Shown here: one piece after another, positions 11,016 through 23,662 of the stretch | Layout: each line of letters starts with the position of its first letter | Position numbering within the stretch: the stretch's first letter is position 1 | From: Botrytis cinerea B05.10 | Taxonomy: Eukaryota > Ascomycota > Leotiomycetes > Helotiales > Sclerotiniaceae | DNA length: 64,000 nucleotides | Direction of reading: 5' to 3' | Assembly: GCF_000143535.2 (NCBI RefSeq) | Contig: NC_037322.1 | Coordinates: forward strand, 1,054,001 to 1,118,000 | Notes under the pieces: model-generated | What the model saw: the letters and a program-made list of their open reading frames with translations, nothing else | What the model was told of the DNA's origin: nothing | Databases searched by the model: none | Position numbers and translations under genes: made by a program

Positions 11016-14000
11016 ATGGGTGTCAAAAAGCAGGGTGTATAGACTACGAGCATTATAATGATTTCAATGAGGGTTAACCAGGCGTTATAGAAAAGAGCTA
11101 TTCAGTTTGCGTATACAAGTTAACAAATAGTCATTAGAGGAATTCTTACAGCTTTGTAGGTATCTATCAATTAAATGATGACCACATTTCCCAAAACTAA
11201 AAGTTGCTTGACCCAGAGTTTCATATTTTTATCTGAAATTTTGCAATGAGAGGTTCTCGTTGTCCGTCCTGGCTTCATACTTTGGAAGATGTTGTATGTC
11301 GACCATTACATGACTGTGAGACTCGTACAATAATAAAGCGTCAAGCTTCTCTATTCTTGATTTTCATGCAAACAGAGTAGCACTCTATTCTTCTAATTAA
11401 GCCTTCTAATTTACATTCAATGACTTAGGCCTTCACACTACGTTCACAGTCACTGATGCTCCCATGCATTCTTGACACATCTCTTCATCTCATCTTAAAA
11501 TTTTCAAAATCCGGAATCAACATATGATCAAGCACTTGGAAAATATAACTTCACCCATGAAATCTAGTTCCATGCATATAAGGCTTCAACCAGATCGTGA
11601 AGAGACCTTTTTTGTGGTAATATTCCATCATTTGTATCTCCATGTCCATACTGCAGCATCATCAGCAGAAACCCAGGTATCGAACATTTCCCACGGAAAG
11701 CGTTGTGACTTGCAGCGCTTTCACAAACTGGAGGCATTCTAAAGATCATCATTTCATATTTCTACAGTAATAGTGGATGCGTTCTAAGGAGTGTAAGGTA
11801 CGGCACAATTCATACCAAGGTGGAAAATAGTCGAAAATGACATACACAGACTAGAAATTTGCAAGATCGCCTATCAGACATTCATCCTGACCGGGACTTT
11901 GAGCTGAGATTTCTTCTTTTCGTACTCGACGTATTATTCAAATCGAATAGTGATATTGATCTGACTTCATGTATAGTAGTTACGGTGATAGTTTACTCCC
12001 AAATAGAGACAGGAGATTAGTGAGCACACAATCTAAACGGATCCATAGATAGATATATCATGATGAGATATCGAACCTGGTTGAACTCAACTTCAGAACG
12101 AATATAAGCAGCAGCCGCTTCGCTATCTTATTACGAAAAATCTTGCTCTCACTCAAAGAATTTTTTTATAGACAAAATCTTTGACCCTTCTGGCTCACAT
12201 GCATTGTAACTTCGAGTGTGAGCCTATATATCTGTTGTCAGGATAACGTGCAAAGCATTGAATTGAGTTAGTACAATCGTGAAAAATGGGAATTAACTTA
12301 TAACTGAAGCATGTGGCAGTCAAAACGCAGGCAGATCGAGTGTTCCGCAGGACTCGCTTTTGAGACTGCGTGGTGTCTCCGCTCGATTAACCTAGTTATT
12401 TCGACGTGGTGGTAGATACAAAAAGACTGATACAGCCAAACAGATGTAGATGCTACGATATGAATATATCTCAGCGATAAGAATTCAAAACGACCAACAG
12501 CATCTACTGAACTCAATTTTACGGTCGCAAAACTTCGGATATTGACCTCGCAATTAACGATCCTGTACCTCCACACCTGATGTAACCATTCTATTCTTTG
12601 ATATGAACTCGAGGGACAATCTTTGTAGTGACTGTATATAGTGCCGGGCTTTGTTGTCTGAGTAGGTATGGCAGCGTGGCGTCCGAGTCGAATGTTGTGA
12701 TATAATGGACTCAGCCGAATCAGCAATGCCGGTGATCATTCGGTCTTACACCCCTCCTGTTTCATTATCTTCTACCACCTTCTGCACTCGATTGTATATA
12801 TGTTGGTTTTAATTCTAGATCTAGCTGTTGGTGGTTTCTTCATTAACGCCATTCTTGCTAAACTGCTGTTGGAATTTCAGACGATTTTTGACTAGATAAT
12901 TTGTTAGCTCTCATACCCGCACGCTCGCATATACTCTCTTTAATTTTGGTCAAATATTGCCATCAGTATTAGTTCAATCGTTGCATTCGACATATCTAGC
13001 GTATTTATCGCATTCTTCCTAGTCGTTTTCATCGGCTAAAGCTGGCTGTCATCCCCCAGTTGTATGTATAGTGTATATATTGGACTGACAGTATCCAATA
13101 ATCCGGACTGCAATCCAACAATATAAAAATTTGAATATCCAAAAGTAATTGGAAATTCGAAAATGATTTAATATTCTTATCGATTTAGAGGTTTGATGAT
13201 CTTCACTGTCTGACTGCAATCCGAACCGTGTTCCAAGTATAGGGGGAAGATTTCCCTTCTATCAAGAGATCTTTCAGGGCTTGATTACCTTCACGCGCAC
13301 CAAAAACCTCGAGCTTGTATTCGACATATCATAAAGCTCGCCATGCGATAAACCAGACATTTTTTTCTTGCTTCCTCGACGTTCCAGATACGCCGTCAAC
13401 TGTCGGTCGGTAGCGTACCTTTTGTGATGTCCTCTCAAACTTGTGCTCATACAGTACAGCTCTAAAATGCTTCAGCAGAGGTAAAAACGAGCTTAATCTC
13501 TTGGTGTACGCTGTAGAGGTCCTCCCAGCAATCTATATGCTTTGAAGTTCGACATCTGGCTCATAGTTTCTATATCGCGCAGTCCGATTGAGGAAAGTCG
13601 ATTGGCAGCTTGTTTGGCCTTCTAGTCTTATGCACAAATTCCTCGTATGGTGAACCGAGGGGCATCTCTGATGATGCTAATTATCGATGTATCTAGAAGT
13701 TGCACTAAGCACAGAATAGGGACTCTCGGAGCGAGTGGTATCTCCGGAGCCTTCACAGTGCGATCAATCTCGGTAGTGACCAAGAGTGTTTCTAAGATCT
13801 TGCTATATATCCGACCTTCTTGACTAGAGATTCTTTGACTGCAAATCCATTCGCTGTCGCGCTTTCCAAAGAAGAAGGAAAGCGTGCACCGATAGTTGCA
13901 CGATCCCAAGTTGAACATTGGCCCGCCGTTTCAATCCACAAGGATCAGCGTGTGAATCGTCTTGGGCTCTCGCTTTTTTGGTATCTTCGTTGAAAATCAT

Positions 14001-14617
14001 GCATGCGGTGTCTTCGGATCCAGCGTTGGTGCGTTGTTGGTTGATGATTAATGTTAAAAAGTCGTTCATTGAATCGGGTTGTAAAGTTGAAGATTAATTT
14101 TGGAAAGCTTCAAATCTCGCGAAGGCAACCTGTGCGCCAGCAATACCCTAATATCACGTGTAGTGTTACGGTAAATATTCTGCGGCGGCTGAGTCACCTT
14201 CAAGATGTTACGAGAGAGGAGGGAACCCCCAAATGTTGATTATAGATTTTAGGAAATGAGGAACTTTGAATTGGCCAAAAGAGTCGCATAGTTTAGGACA
14301 CTTGGTCGCTTACTTTTGAACTGATATGGATGCGGTGGGAGCGAGTCAGGTTAAGGGATGAAGAAGTAGGCGTTTTGAAATGCCTTTCACTTCTTTTGAA
14401 ATTATGCGCCTCCGGGACTGACACGAAGAGGTTCTTCCTGTTAATTTTCTAAAAAATATGTAAATCAAGAGCAGATTTTGGGCTACTGTTTGTGTTAATT
14501 TGAGTAAAAACCGACATGGTTCCGATTCGCTGAGCTTGAAAGTATGTTGAAAAACCAAAGGTGCTAATATATCTTTCGCTCTCGGAAGATACATGACAGA
14601 ATCAAGAGTCCTAAATT
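11016..14617. other. Long intergenic stretch, no supported gene
   Basis: About 3.6 kb without a recognisable gene. Two overlapping minus-strand frames at 13628-13918 and 13824-14069 begin with ATG and have somewhat coding-like composition. They are in different frames, match no family known to me and cannot be joined by convincing splice sites. They may be a decayed gene. Confidence 0.45.
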
Positions 14618-15966
14618 TGCGTTCAACGAGAGCCAACCATTTTAAAAGCCGCTAAGAAAAAAGATGAAACGTCAGATATGCAACAAAACTCTCCAACTTG
14701 TGGTCTAGGCTTGGCCATCGGCACTCGACTGGCTGGTCAGGGACTACCGGCATGTTATTTAACGTGGTAGCAGCCGGTAGGAGGCGGAATGGCACGTGTA
14801 TGGCTGATAAGGAAACTATTTCCAATCTTTAGATGTGCAACAAACCCACGATATCAGATTTATCATAGCTTTGCGCTCGATAGTCTACTGGCTAAAAGTA
14901 CATGGAAAAACTTAACAATATACCTCCAGTATTGCGCTCGCCATTCTATTGGCTCCTTAAAATTGCTTACGTCAATTTCGATATCCTTCAGATATGCAAC
15001 AAACAGCTCAGGGTTGAAGTTCCCACGTGGCACTTGTAGTGAATGCAACAATTTCAGTAGGGGCCGCCCATTTTGCATACCTGAACTACGATAATGCTAG
15101 AAATTTACCTAGAAAGAATACTTCCGACGAGCGAGTGAGTAAGGACACACTACTTAATATAGAAGGCAAAGCTTATGCGCCTCAGAGTGCTTAAAACTTC
15201 CTGATAATTTGCCGTATGAAAGTGGATATATGGGTTGGGAGTTGCGGAACTCTAAAAAGACACCTAAGATCTGATAAGATCTTGAAGACTTAGAAGATTG
15301 GACTTGTCCAATAGACTGGCGAGCGCGAAGCTCTGGTCACCTTCCTATCTCCTGCGCTCAACAAGAGCCAACTATTCCAAAAGACGCTAAGCATCTTTCA
15401 GATATGCAACAAAACTACTCCAAAGTCTGTACGTATCCAATAGTTTGACGAGCGCAGAGCTTGGGTCACTTTTGTCTTTCCTTTTCCTTCAAACTCAATG
15501 AGAGCCAACTATTCCAGAAGACGCTAAGCATCTTTCAGATATGCAACAAAACTACCCCAAAGTCTGTACGTATCCAATAGTTTAACGAATGCAAAGCTTG
15601 GATCTCTTGATTCTTACTCTTTTTTCTTTACGCTCAACGAGAGCCAACCATTCCAAAAGACGCTAAGCATCTTTCAGATATGCAACAAAACTACTCCAAA
15701 GTCTGTACGTATCCAATAGTTTGACGAGCGCAAAGCTTGGATCTCTTGATTCTTACTCTTTTTTCTTTACGCTCAACGAGAGCCAACCATTCCAAAAGAC
15801 GCTAAGCATCTTTCAGATATGCAACAAAACTACTCCAAAGTCTGTACGTATCCAATAGTTTGACGAGCGCAAAGCTTGGATCTCTTGATTCTTGCTCTTT
15901 TTCCTTTGCGCTCAACAAGAGCCAACTATTCCAGAAGACGCTAAGCATCTTTCAGATATGCAACAA
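14618..15966 (+). repeat. ~139-bp tandem repeat array with diverged flanking copies
   Basis: The module CAGATATGCAACAA recurs at 14673, 14988, 15399, 15536, 15675, 15814 and 15953. The last five are spaced 137-139 bp and share a full unit: CTCAAC(G/A)AGAGCCAAC, ATTCCA(A/G)AAGACGC, the CAGATATGCAAC module, GTCTGTACGTATCCAATAG and GACGAGCGCAAAGCTTGG. Copies at 15494-15911 are near-identical. The one near 14618-14710 is clearly diverged. Parts of the unit also occur inverted at about 14870-14960. The region contains no credible gene. Confidence 0.85.
14987..15085. mobile_element. ~100-bp inverted-repeat element (MITE-like), imperfect ends
   Basis: Starts with TTCAGATATGCAAC and ends with the imperfect complement TTTGCATACCTGAA. 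It is the same size class and uses the same terminal motif as the element at 15951-16050. No transposase is present, as expected of a miniature element. Confidence 0.45.
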
Positions 15967-16050
15967 GGTTGTATTTCCACGCGCGGGCCATGCCGACAAA
16001 GCTGGCAGCAATAGTGAATGGCTCTGAGGATGTAATGTTGCATATCTGAA
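15951..16050. mobile_element. 100-bp element with perfect 15-bp terminal inverted repeats
   Basis: TTCAGATATGCAACA at 15951-15965 is exactly complementary to TGTTGCATATCTGAA at 16036-16050. The left end is also the last copy of the module found in each 139-bp tandem unit, so array and element share an origin or one was built from the other. The class is inferred from structure only. Confidence 0.5.
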
Positions 16051-17531
16051 TGGTCCACCTTCACCTTTGCTCAATGTCAGGATGGCTAGTTTCTAAGGGC
16101 GCAAGCTGAACTTGACTTTTGCAATTGGCTTTTAAGTGGCCAGTCACAAATTGATCGTCTGGATATTGAATCTGGGATAAAAGTGCAGAAGTGATCATAA
16201 GATAACACATAGTGTAAATATACAAATCGAAATCTTGAAGGATTGTCGCAAAGCTTGCTACAATTTCGTTTAAGAGAATAACCACGAATTAAATATGATT
16301 ATTAAACATAATGAATAAACAAGGAATAAGCAAGTGTGGGTAATTTTAATTAACTACTCAGTACGTGTATTTTATTCCGGGAGTTCGAGATGTCATGCGC
16401 GCCTGCATTAATGTTTTTTGGAAGCTACTCAGCGGATTTATCACTAGGACATCATGCCGCATCCATTGATGATAATAAATATAAAGATGAAAGGCATGAG
16501 TCTTTCAATTTCAACAATCCTTAGATGATGGAATTTAAGGATTCCTCATAGCTATAGTTCGAGAAGAAATTACGTGATTTCCCCGGCATTGGTATTGCAC
16601 TTGCAACAGCTTACATCTCCCATCGGAGATAAATCCGCGCGCTGGGACGGCTTCGTTACTACACGTTGCATCTGCAACAGGAAGTAAGAAATATGTAGCT
16701 ACAACCTCCATAGAGAGTAATAAAAGTCACTAGTAACGTGTCCACTCCGCGAAAGTTTCACACTTGATTGTAGAACGGGACTGAGTATTTTTTTCAAAGC
16801 ATAGGAGTTAGATATCCGAATTCAGCATACATATAAATGAAGATTACTTCTACTTTCAAAACGCTTAATGATCATCTCAATCCTTGTTTCGATGCTATCC
16901 TTGGAAGGTCGTCGTCTTTTCTGCGAGGTTTAGAAGGAAAATGATGGGTGGATTTTGCTTGAGGCCGATCCACGAGGCATTTGCTTCCTGAAACATGTTA
17001 TCAAAGTAGTAGATTTAGTATTTCGTGAACATGTCTACTAAAATTACCTTTCTGCGTTTCTTTTCAGATCAAATGAAGATATTTTGGGAAGGCATGTCGT
17101 TGAATTTGACGCTTGAGACTAGTGAGTGTTGATTACATAAATGCTGACTCACATTAAATGGCTTTACCATAGACGCGTGGTGGATTTTCAAGGGCTTCTT
17201 CTTCAACTATCAGCATCAATTATAATCTATTGAAGTTAGATCTTGGGATTTATCGATAAAGCTGCCCAAAAGAAGGAGGTATAGACTAATTGTCTTCAAT
17301 TGTTATGATTTTCATGAGAATCATTCCTGTTGCGCCACTACTCGGGCATGCATGGAATGACGGGTCGCTTCTCAAATTTCAAGTCATGTAAAGAATTCAT
17401 TCTTCAATTATTTTATATCAGAATCCATTTTATCATTGTTTAAACTGTAATTAAACTTTAAATTGTATTTCAAGTATTCAAACTATATCTCTCGAGATCT
17501 AGTTTGAATATGTAGCCTCCAATACATAGTC
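16051..17531. other. Intergenic, nothing recognised
   Basis: About 1.5 kb between the repeat array and the ankyrin gene. Frames are short and no domain or RNA gene is visible. Confidence 0.5.
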
Positions 17532-18989
17532 TCATGGTTCATGTTTCTCTGGATCGATCCTGCCATCCGTCATCATCCAACGCGCCCTTTGAGGTTTCGA
17601 AAGTTTGAAGAACTCCGCCTGCAATAATTCTTTCATCGAATCAAGGCCATGGATTACAGCGAAGCTCAGCAGAAATCCTCCACAACTTGGCAAATCAATT
17701 CCCGAAGCCAAAAGCATCTTTACCATAAACGTATCCTCCCTCCATATCGCCCATCTTAGCGCATGATCGGCCGTTCTTACCTCGAATATACCAGCTCCGC
17801 GATCTAGAAGCCTTTGAACGAGTAGTATGTTTCTTTCCTGGTCTTCAATGGGTATAATTTTATCTCCCATCCATTTCGATTTCAGTTCATCCAAGCGAGC
17901 GAATTTTAGATTAAGACCGCGTTCGAGTAGAAAATCATTAACATCTTGATGCCTTGATCCGGAGACTCTTATAAACTCGAGAAAGAATGTCGCTGTTGTA
18001 TCTAGGATATACTTAACTATCTCGAAATGTCCTAAATGAATATGCAACCTTAGGCCCTTCTCGCTAGGGCACTCTGTAGGTTGTGGGAAAAATCCTTCGA
18101 GGTATTTGTACATCTCAAGACTCCCTGTAGACTTTTGTGCTTTTATAAGAGCAGCCCCGGCAAATGAACTCTGGGGAATGAATTGCCCGTCTATGAAGTT
18201 CATATTGTCAATAGTTGACCATGATGATGGATACAAAGCAGTTCGTACCATCTCCAAGTCTCCGCTCATTGCGGCCCCTCTGATCGAGTCGTATTGAGCA
18301 AACTGGCGATCAGAATCTGAAGGCATCTGTAGCATCTTCTCCTAAAGGTACTCCAGTAAATACTTGTGTCCTGTCGATGCAGCCAATAGCATAGGCGAGC
18401 CGAATAAAAAGCGCCTATATTTTGGCATGAGTTTTCCTTGAAGTAAACGTTTTACTACAGGAACGATGTTGAGATAAGTCGCTGCACATAGTAGATCCGA
18501 CTCGAAGTCAAGTTTAAAGTAAGATGGCTGTTTATTATTGGCAAAATGGGTTGCTGCTCTTAATGCCGGCCAACAAAGAGTTTCTATCGTGGTTTTCACG
18601 TCATCGCCCGTTTCCGCACAGAGAGTTTCGACGATTCGGCGGATGTGGCGAAATTGAGGCGGGCAGGAATCGGAGTTATTTTGGACTCTGTGTATGAGAT
18701 AGGGGTGCCAAAAATTGCACGCCCGTCGGCTTCTATCCATATGCCAGTAGGTCACAAGTCCCCAAGTGTTGTAATCGTCTAGAAGGTGAGATTCAAACAG
18801 CGCAAATTGGACGTCGTGACAAAATCGTTCTGTATGATAGTCTTAGCTGATAAAATCTTTGATCCCTAACATGACATCAAACTTACTGCATACAAGTTTT
18901 AATGTCAAAGACCTTAGGATTCCACGAGTCAAGACGGCTTCGAGCAAGATCTGGTGGACTAGCTCGGGCGCTAGGTCGAGGAACTGCAT
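17532..18989 (-). pseudogene. F-box-like/ankyrin-repeat protein, broken by one in-frame TAG
   Basis: Exon 1 at 18989-18887 encodes MQFLDLAPELVHQILLEAV, the F-box-like N-terminus typical of fungal ankyrin proteins. A 57-nt intron (GTAAGT...TACAG, 18830-18886) joins C-K-RF to exon 2 (18829-17532). Exon 2 carries degenerate ankyrin repeats, for example LLCAATYLNIVPVVKRLL, SPMLLAASTGHKYLLEYL and GAAMSGDLEMVRTAL. Frame is open for 466 codons except a single TAG at 18342-18344, right after the helix HKYLLEYL, one base from Gln CAG. No good intron spans the stop without deleting ankyrin sequence. Such proteins usually act as adaptors. This allele may be a truncated protein or a recent pseudogene. 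Confidence 0.75.
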
Positions 18990-20539
18990 CTTCTGTAGAA
19001 TTGGATTGAAACTTTGGTTTGCAGATCGATGCAAGTTGAAGAAGCAGTGTTAGTTTTGACGAGTGGTAGTGTCAATGGGAAGTTGATTATGGCACAAAGT
19101 TCAAGCTGACTGTAGGTGGCCGAGTGGAAGAAAGCATTCGGGAAGAGTGACAGTATGCATCAATGATTCCAATTTCTTCATTCAAAAATGATTCACCAGG
19201 GCGGAGTACTTGAACCAGCCACAGTATCGTGAGTGAATTCTCAATCTAAACAGAATCTTTGGCTGTTTGGAGAGTTGCAAGAGACTTATTAGCCACTTCT
19301 TTGGCGCCTTTTCCAAATCACATCTTGTGCTGCATTTCACATCTTTGTTTATGCAAGGACGTTTATCTCTTAGACTCCTCTTTGTATGATCACAAAAAGC
19401 AAAAATTCAAATTTCTGCTTTCTAGTCTCATTCTCTCTCCAACCTAGCGGAAAAATTCCTCTCAGAACCACCAAGAAGCCAACGAGTCTTGGAACTGCCT
19501 TTTCCCTATGATCATACATCATTTCGATTCACTTCTAAATTTGAAAGCCCCGGTCACGACAATTATCATCTTTCACCTCACAAGCCACTCCAAATTCACT
19601 CCATCTCATTCCATCCCCACAAATTTCCCCCCTCTTCTACCCGCGAAAAAAAGAAATCACAAAAACCCAGAACCCCCCAAAACAACCACAGAATCAATAC
19701 AAAAAATGGCAAAAGATATGTACCAAGGAGTAAAGCTTGTACGGTACATTCCAAACCAGACGAACTGAGTTCTTACAACCGAGGTCGTGTGTCTGCCCTA
19801 GAGCGTGCTGTTACCACGGCGGCAAATGGACCTTTATCGGCTGAGTTGACAATGTTCACTTGTTTTCGAATATATAGTATGGTTAGTAGAGGCGGTGAAG
19901 ATGGACTGTAGGAGTGGGCAAAACGCCGGTAGGTGTGATTTGCTTAATGAACTTACGTTACTTCATATTTTGTCATTTATTGAGGCTTGGTGGTATCTCG
20001 AAGATATCTAGTGAGAGACCACCGTACTTGAATTTCTTGCTTGATTATTGAGCTGTGCATGCAGCGAGTACGGTTTGTTCCAAATCATGAGTCCTCGATT
20101 TGAACTTCCGTGACCATCTTGGTTGAGTGAAAGGATCGCACCAGAAAATTCATCACAAGCCAGGATGCATTTTGAGTGCCAAATTTGGACAATCATGACA
20201 TTGTCGAACTCAGTTTCATAATCTCATACATCCAAAACTTTCATGATGCATCTGAAAATAAGGGATCACACAGGACAACGTCGCTTTTTTCGTATGAATA
20301 GAACGCGGCTCGCGCCCTGCCACAAAATGGGTAGCATTTGGGAGTGTGGAATAATTAGTATGGACCAAAGCATGGATTGATTGTGAGCATTATAACAGCT
20401 CACCATGTGATGATTTCAACTTCCTCCCTCTGCTGTTAATCTCGTCGGCAAATTATCAAGTATTTTCATGAAATGACCAGAATTAACAAAAGGGGAACAT
20501 GTAACATCTATTTTTGGACAGTGTCCTAGTCTAGTACTT
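18990..20539. other. Intergenic; pyrimidine/C-rich leader with a 20-codon ORF
   Basis: About 1.5 kb. A C- and CT-rich stretch at roughly 19430-19700 resembles a fungal 5' leader. It runs into an ATG in strong context at 19706 (AAAAAATGGCAAAAG) that opens only about 20 codons before TGA. It could be a first exon, a short peptide gene or a non-coding transcript. No downstream exon could be joined. Confidence 0.35.
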
Positions 20540-23500
20540 TCAATGAGTCATTATCCATTTCCTAATCATTGAAGGCTCCAATTTACCACCTTTATTTCTA
20601 AACATTTCATCTACAGTCGACTCTTTATCTCTCCAATGTTTTCTCATTCTCTCAGTCAGCAACTTCCTCGAAGTTATTATTCTGCCCTGATAGTTGAGGC
20701 ATGTATTGGAATCGGCCCCATTGTCCAGCATAACTTGGACAATTTCTAAATGGTTCGATACGAGAGATTTGTCCTCGTCTGAAAGACTTTGTAGAGAATT
20801 GGCTCCGTTATCCGCTCGTGGAAGAATTGCGCAAACGTTGCGGATTGTTATCTCGAACGCGGTCCATTCGCGGAGGGCGGAGATCTCTTTTATCTTCCTA
20901 TTAGGCTGAGCTCCATGGGCCAAGAGTAATCCTACCATGCGAGGACTTGGGGGAACTCGGTCTCGAAGATAATCTGCATTCTCCATTTGTTCCATACCCG
21001 GCATGTAATACTCATCCGTTGCGGCAAGGGCGTATGGCAAGACACGTTGAATTATAGAGACTTTTTCCTTCGTGGTAATTTGGTCCAGCTTCATTTTGAC
21101 GTATGCGCAAAGATCCCAGTTAACTGCAATGTGCAAGAAAGAAGAGAATTCCCATGGCCTCCAGATTGAACTTTTGAATCTCGGAGCGTGTGTCAATGTT
21201 GCGAATCTATCCAGTGGCTCTATGTAAGCATTTGAGCGTGCGATGTCTGCCTCACGAGCGTAATGAAGAACTGTCGCCATAAAGAGAGAAAGTCCGGAAA
21301 GTTGATTCAAGATGTTTCTCCGGGCTTCAGAAATCTCAAGTTCTTTGACATATGAGCATACAAGCGGAGTGTAGGGCTCAAAATCTGATTCTGAAATTTG
21401 ATCCGAAAACCTTCGGTGTATATCCGGGCGCTCCAAATACTCCCGGACACTACGATGAAGATATAGGACTCGATATCCGAGATACTCAAAACCTGGAGAA
21501 TATCTTCGACCAATCTCTAGTAAGCCTGCACACCGTGCTTTTAAATGATCGCCAATTTCTACGTTCCTATTTCCTAACTCCTGCAAGTTAAATTTAACAG
21601 TCGCAATTCGATCGGTTTCATAATCAAGAGCAAAGGAAAGGCTCAAGGTATCCAGTGTTTTTACGCTCTTCTTACTCATGTTGGCAGCCCGTACAATGAG
21701 AAAGATCGTTGCGGCTTTCTTGCTGTAGAACGAATCAATGCTGTCAAGCATCGACGAGAACAATTCTTCCAGGCCTTGTGGAACAACCTGTATACGTTCC
21801 TCTAGATCCTGGAATGTGTCTCTATTTGTGAGGCCTCTTATGATTTCCTGTAAGACGAGCTTAACCCACAAAAAAACTCCGTCTGCTCGCGATACGATTT
21901 TTCTGATTATAGTCGACGCTTGGACTGGCTGCCTCATGTACAAACGCTGATAATTGATATCATTCTGAAGACTGGACTTGACATAATGATATATATCAGT
22001 TCTTGTCAGATCCTGCAGCCGCAATGATGGCCCAGATCCAAAAACATCATCAAGCGGAAGTAGTGGACGACTGGAGAGGCATATCTTCAGCCACGGTACT
22101 TGAGAGAGCATGCAAAAGTATTCCGCAATAGCTGAAGGTCGTCCGTCATATTCGTCAAGACCATCAACGAACAGGCAAATTTTGAAGTTCTGCATGTCTT
22201 GGCTCATGAGAGTGCGCATTGCAACTTCTAGTTCGTTCAAATTCCAAGGTTCGATATCCTTTGAACGACTTGGGTGATATGCTTCAGTAAAGGGTGTAAC
22301 CAATTCATTGTAAATGTTTGCCCATCTTTTGGGAAAGCAGACGGGAAGAAGATCGGGCAAATTTTCGAGAATTTCCGCGAGAAGCGCTCGAAGTAGACCA
22401 TTCTGTGACCTCTGTTCAATAGTACCGCTATTCCAAAAGTAAAAACTGGCTATAACCAAAGGCAGTGGAGCCGACCATTTCTCTAAGAGCTTTCTCGTGT
22501 TGCTATTTCCACAAATGAACCTCATCAATGTTGATTTACCAGAAGCCGCCTTACCATTAACCCAATAAATACCGGATTCGTGTTGCAACCAATGTACGAA
22601 ACTAGACCACGGTGCAGAGCCATGGGTATCCTCAAACAACCACTCAAAAGTTCCAAGATACACATCTGCGATACTTTCTTCACGTTCCTTCAATGCCGGA
22701 AACTTCAAGCTCTGGAGAAGGGTTTGAGCGACCTGCAAGCGGATAGCTTTCTCCTGCCACAAAGTTTTGCACAACAGTTGCTCTTGAGACGTTTGCTCCC
22801 TTACCATTAAAAGACTTTGTTTCCTAATTGAAAGTTGGGTGAGCTAATGTTTGAATACAAGTTCACATTGAAGATAACCTCAATGAGAAGAAGGGAGAGT
22901 TGAAATAACCACCAGTCAAACTTACGGGTCAAATTCAAGCTTATCGGCATGATGCACAATACTCGGAGGAAATGTGTGTTTCTCAGCTAGAATCTCCATC
23001 CTGCCGAGCAACTGGGTGATTGCTATCGTTTGATCTTGGATTCCTTTGCTGACTTCATCTTGATGCGTGAGAAGGGCATTAATGATAGTCTTAGTACTAG
23101 ATTCGAGGCGGTCGAAGCCAACTTCTTGGGTCGACGACATGGATTTGAGCTGATCTCTTCCGCTTGTCACTTTCTATTGATGTAGGGTAGAGGTTCATTG
23201 AGTTACTTACCGAAGATCTACAACAATATGCATCTGAATCGAATCTCTCAACAATTCTAAACGATTAGTTAAAGCTGTCAATTCCTTCTCAGTCCAAACT
23301 GACTTCAGCGCTTGCATGACAGTCTCCCATTTCCTCCGCCTGCCAATAGCTGTCACTTTCAGATTGTTTATCTTGTTTTTCAATTCAGCGGACAATTCCG
23401 ATGCATCTCTGCAGATAAACATGAATGCATCATCTGATGTTGTAGAGATGACACCCACTCCAGATAAGCCCCAATATGAATCCGAGAGTCTCTTGGAAAT

Positions 23501-23662
23501 CTTAGCTAGATCATCCGCCACAAAACCCAATTGCTGGTGAACGGCCAACGTCTCAGCGCCCGATCTGTAGAGCTCAATAGTCCCATCCAATACCTTCGAG
23601 CTAAAATCCACGAACTGGATAATTGTGCCTGCTAATGATAGCGCGTCTAAAGGGTTCATCAT
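20540..23662 (-). CDS. NACHT-type STAND (NLR-like) protein with fungal N-terminal domain
   Basis: Predicted intracellular signal-transducing NTPase of the fungal STAND class, a family linked to non-self recognition and programmed cell death. Exons are 23662-23211, 23162-22926 and 22823-20540, with introns of 48 and 102 nt, giving 990 residues. Residues 1-150 form the fungal STAND N-terminal (Helo-like) type, starting MMNPLDALSLAGTIIQFVDF. A short helical linker precedes the NACHT module: P-loop GKAASGKST (about 320-328), Walker B CLFVDGLDEYDG (about 445-456) and a sensor segment CLSSRP (about 480). A helical region follows (ADGVFLWVKLVL). The C-terminus has degenerate ankyrin-like repeats (VGLLLAHGAQPN, VQVMLDNGADSN) rather than WD or TPR arrays. 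The first intron uses a less usual AAG acceptor, the weakest part of the model. Confidence 0.85.

Noticed and set aside
12298..12726. 142-codon minus-strand frame
   Set aside because: Starts with TTG, composition is not protein-like, and there is no recognisable motif.
15354..15966. Regular repeats suggesting a CRISPR array
   Set aside because: The whole 137-139-bp unit repeats with no unique spacers, and the genome is eukaryotic; it is a tandem minisatellite.
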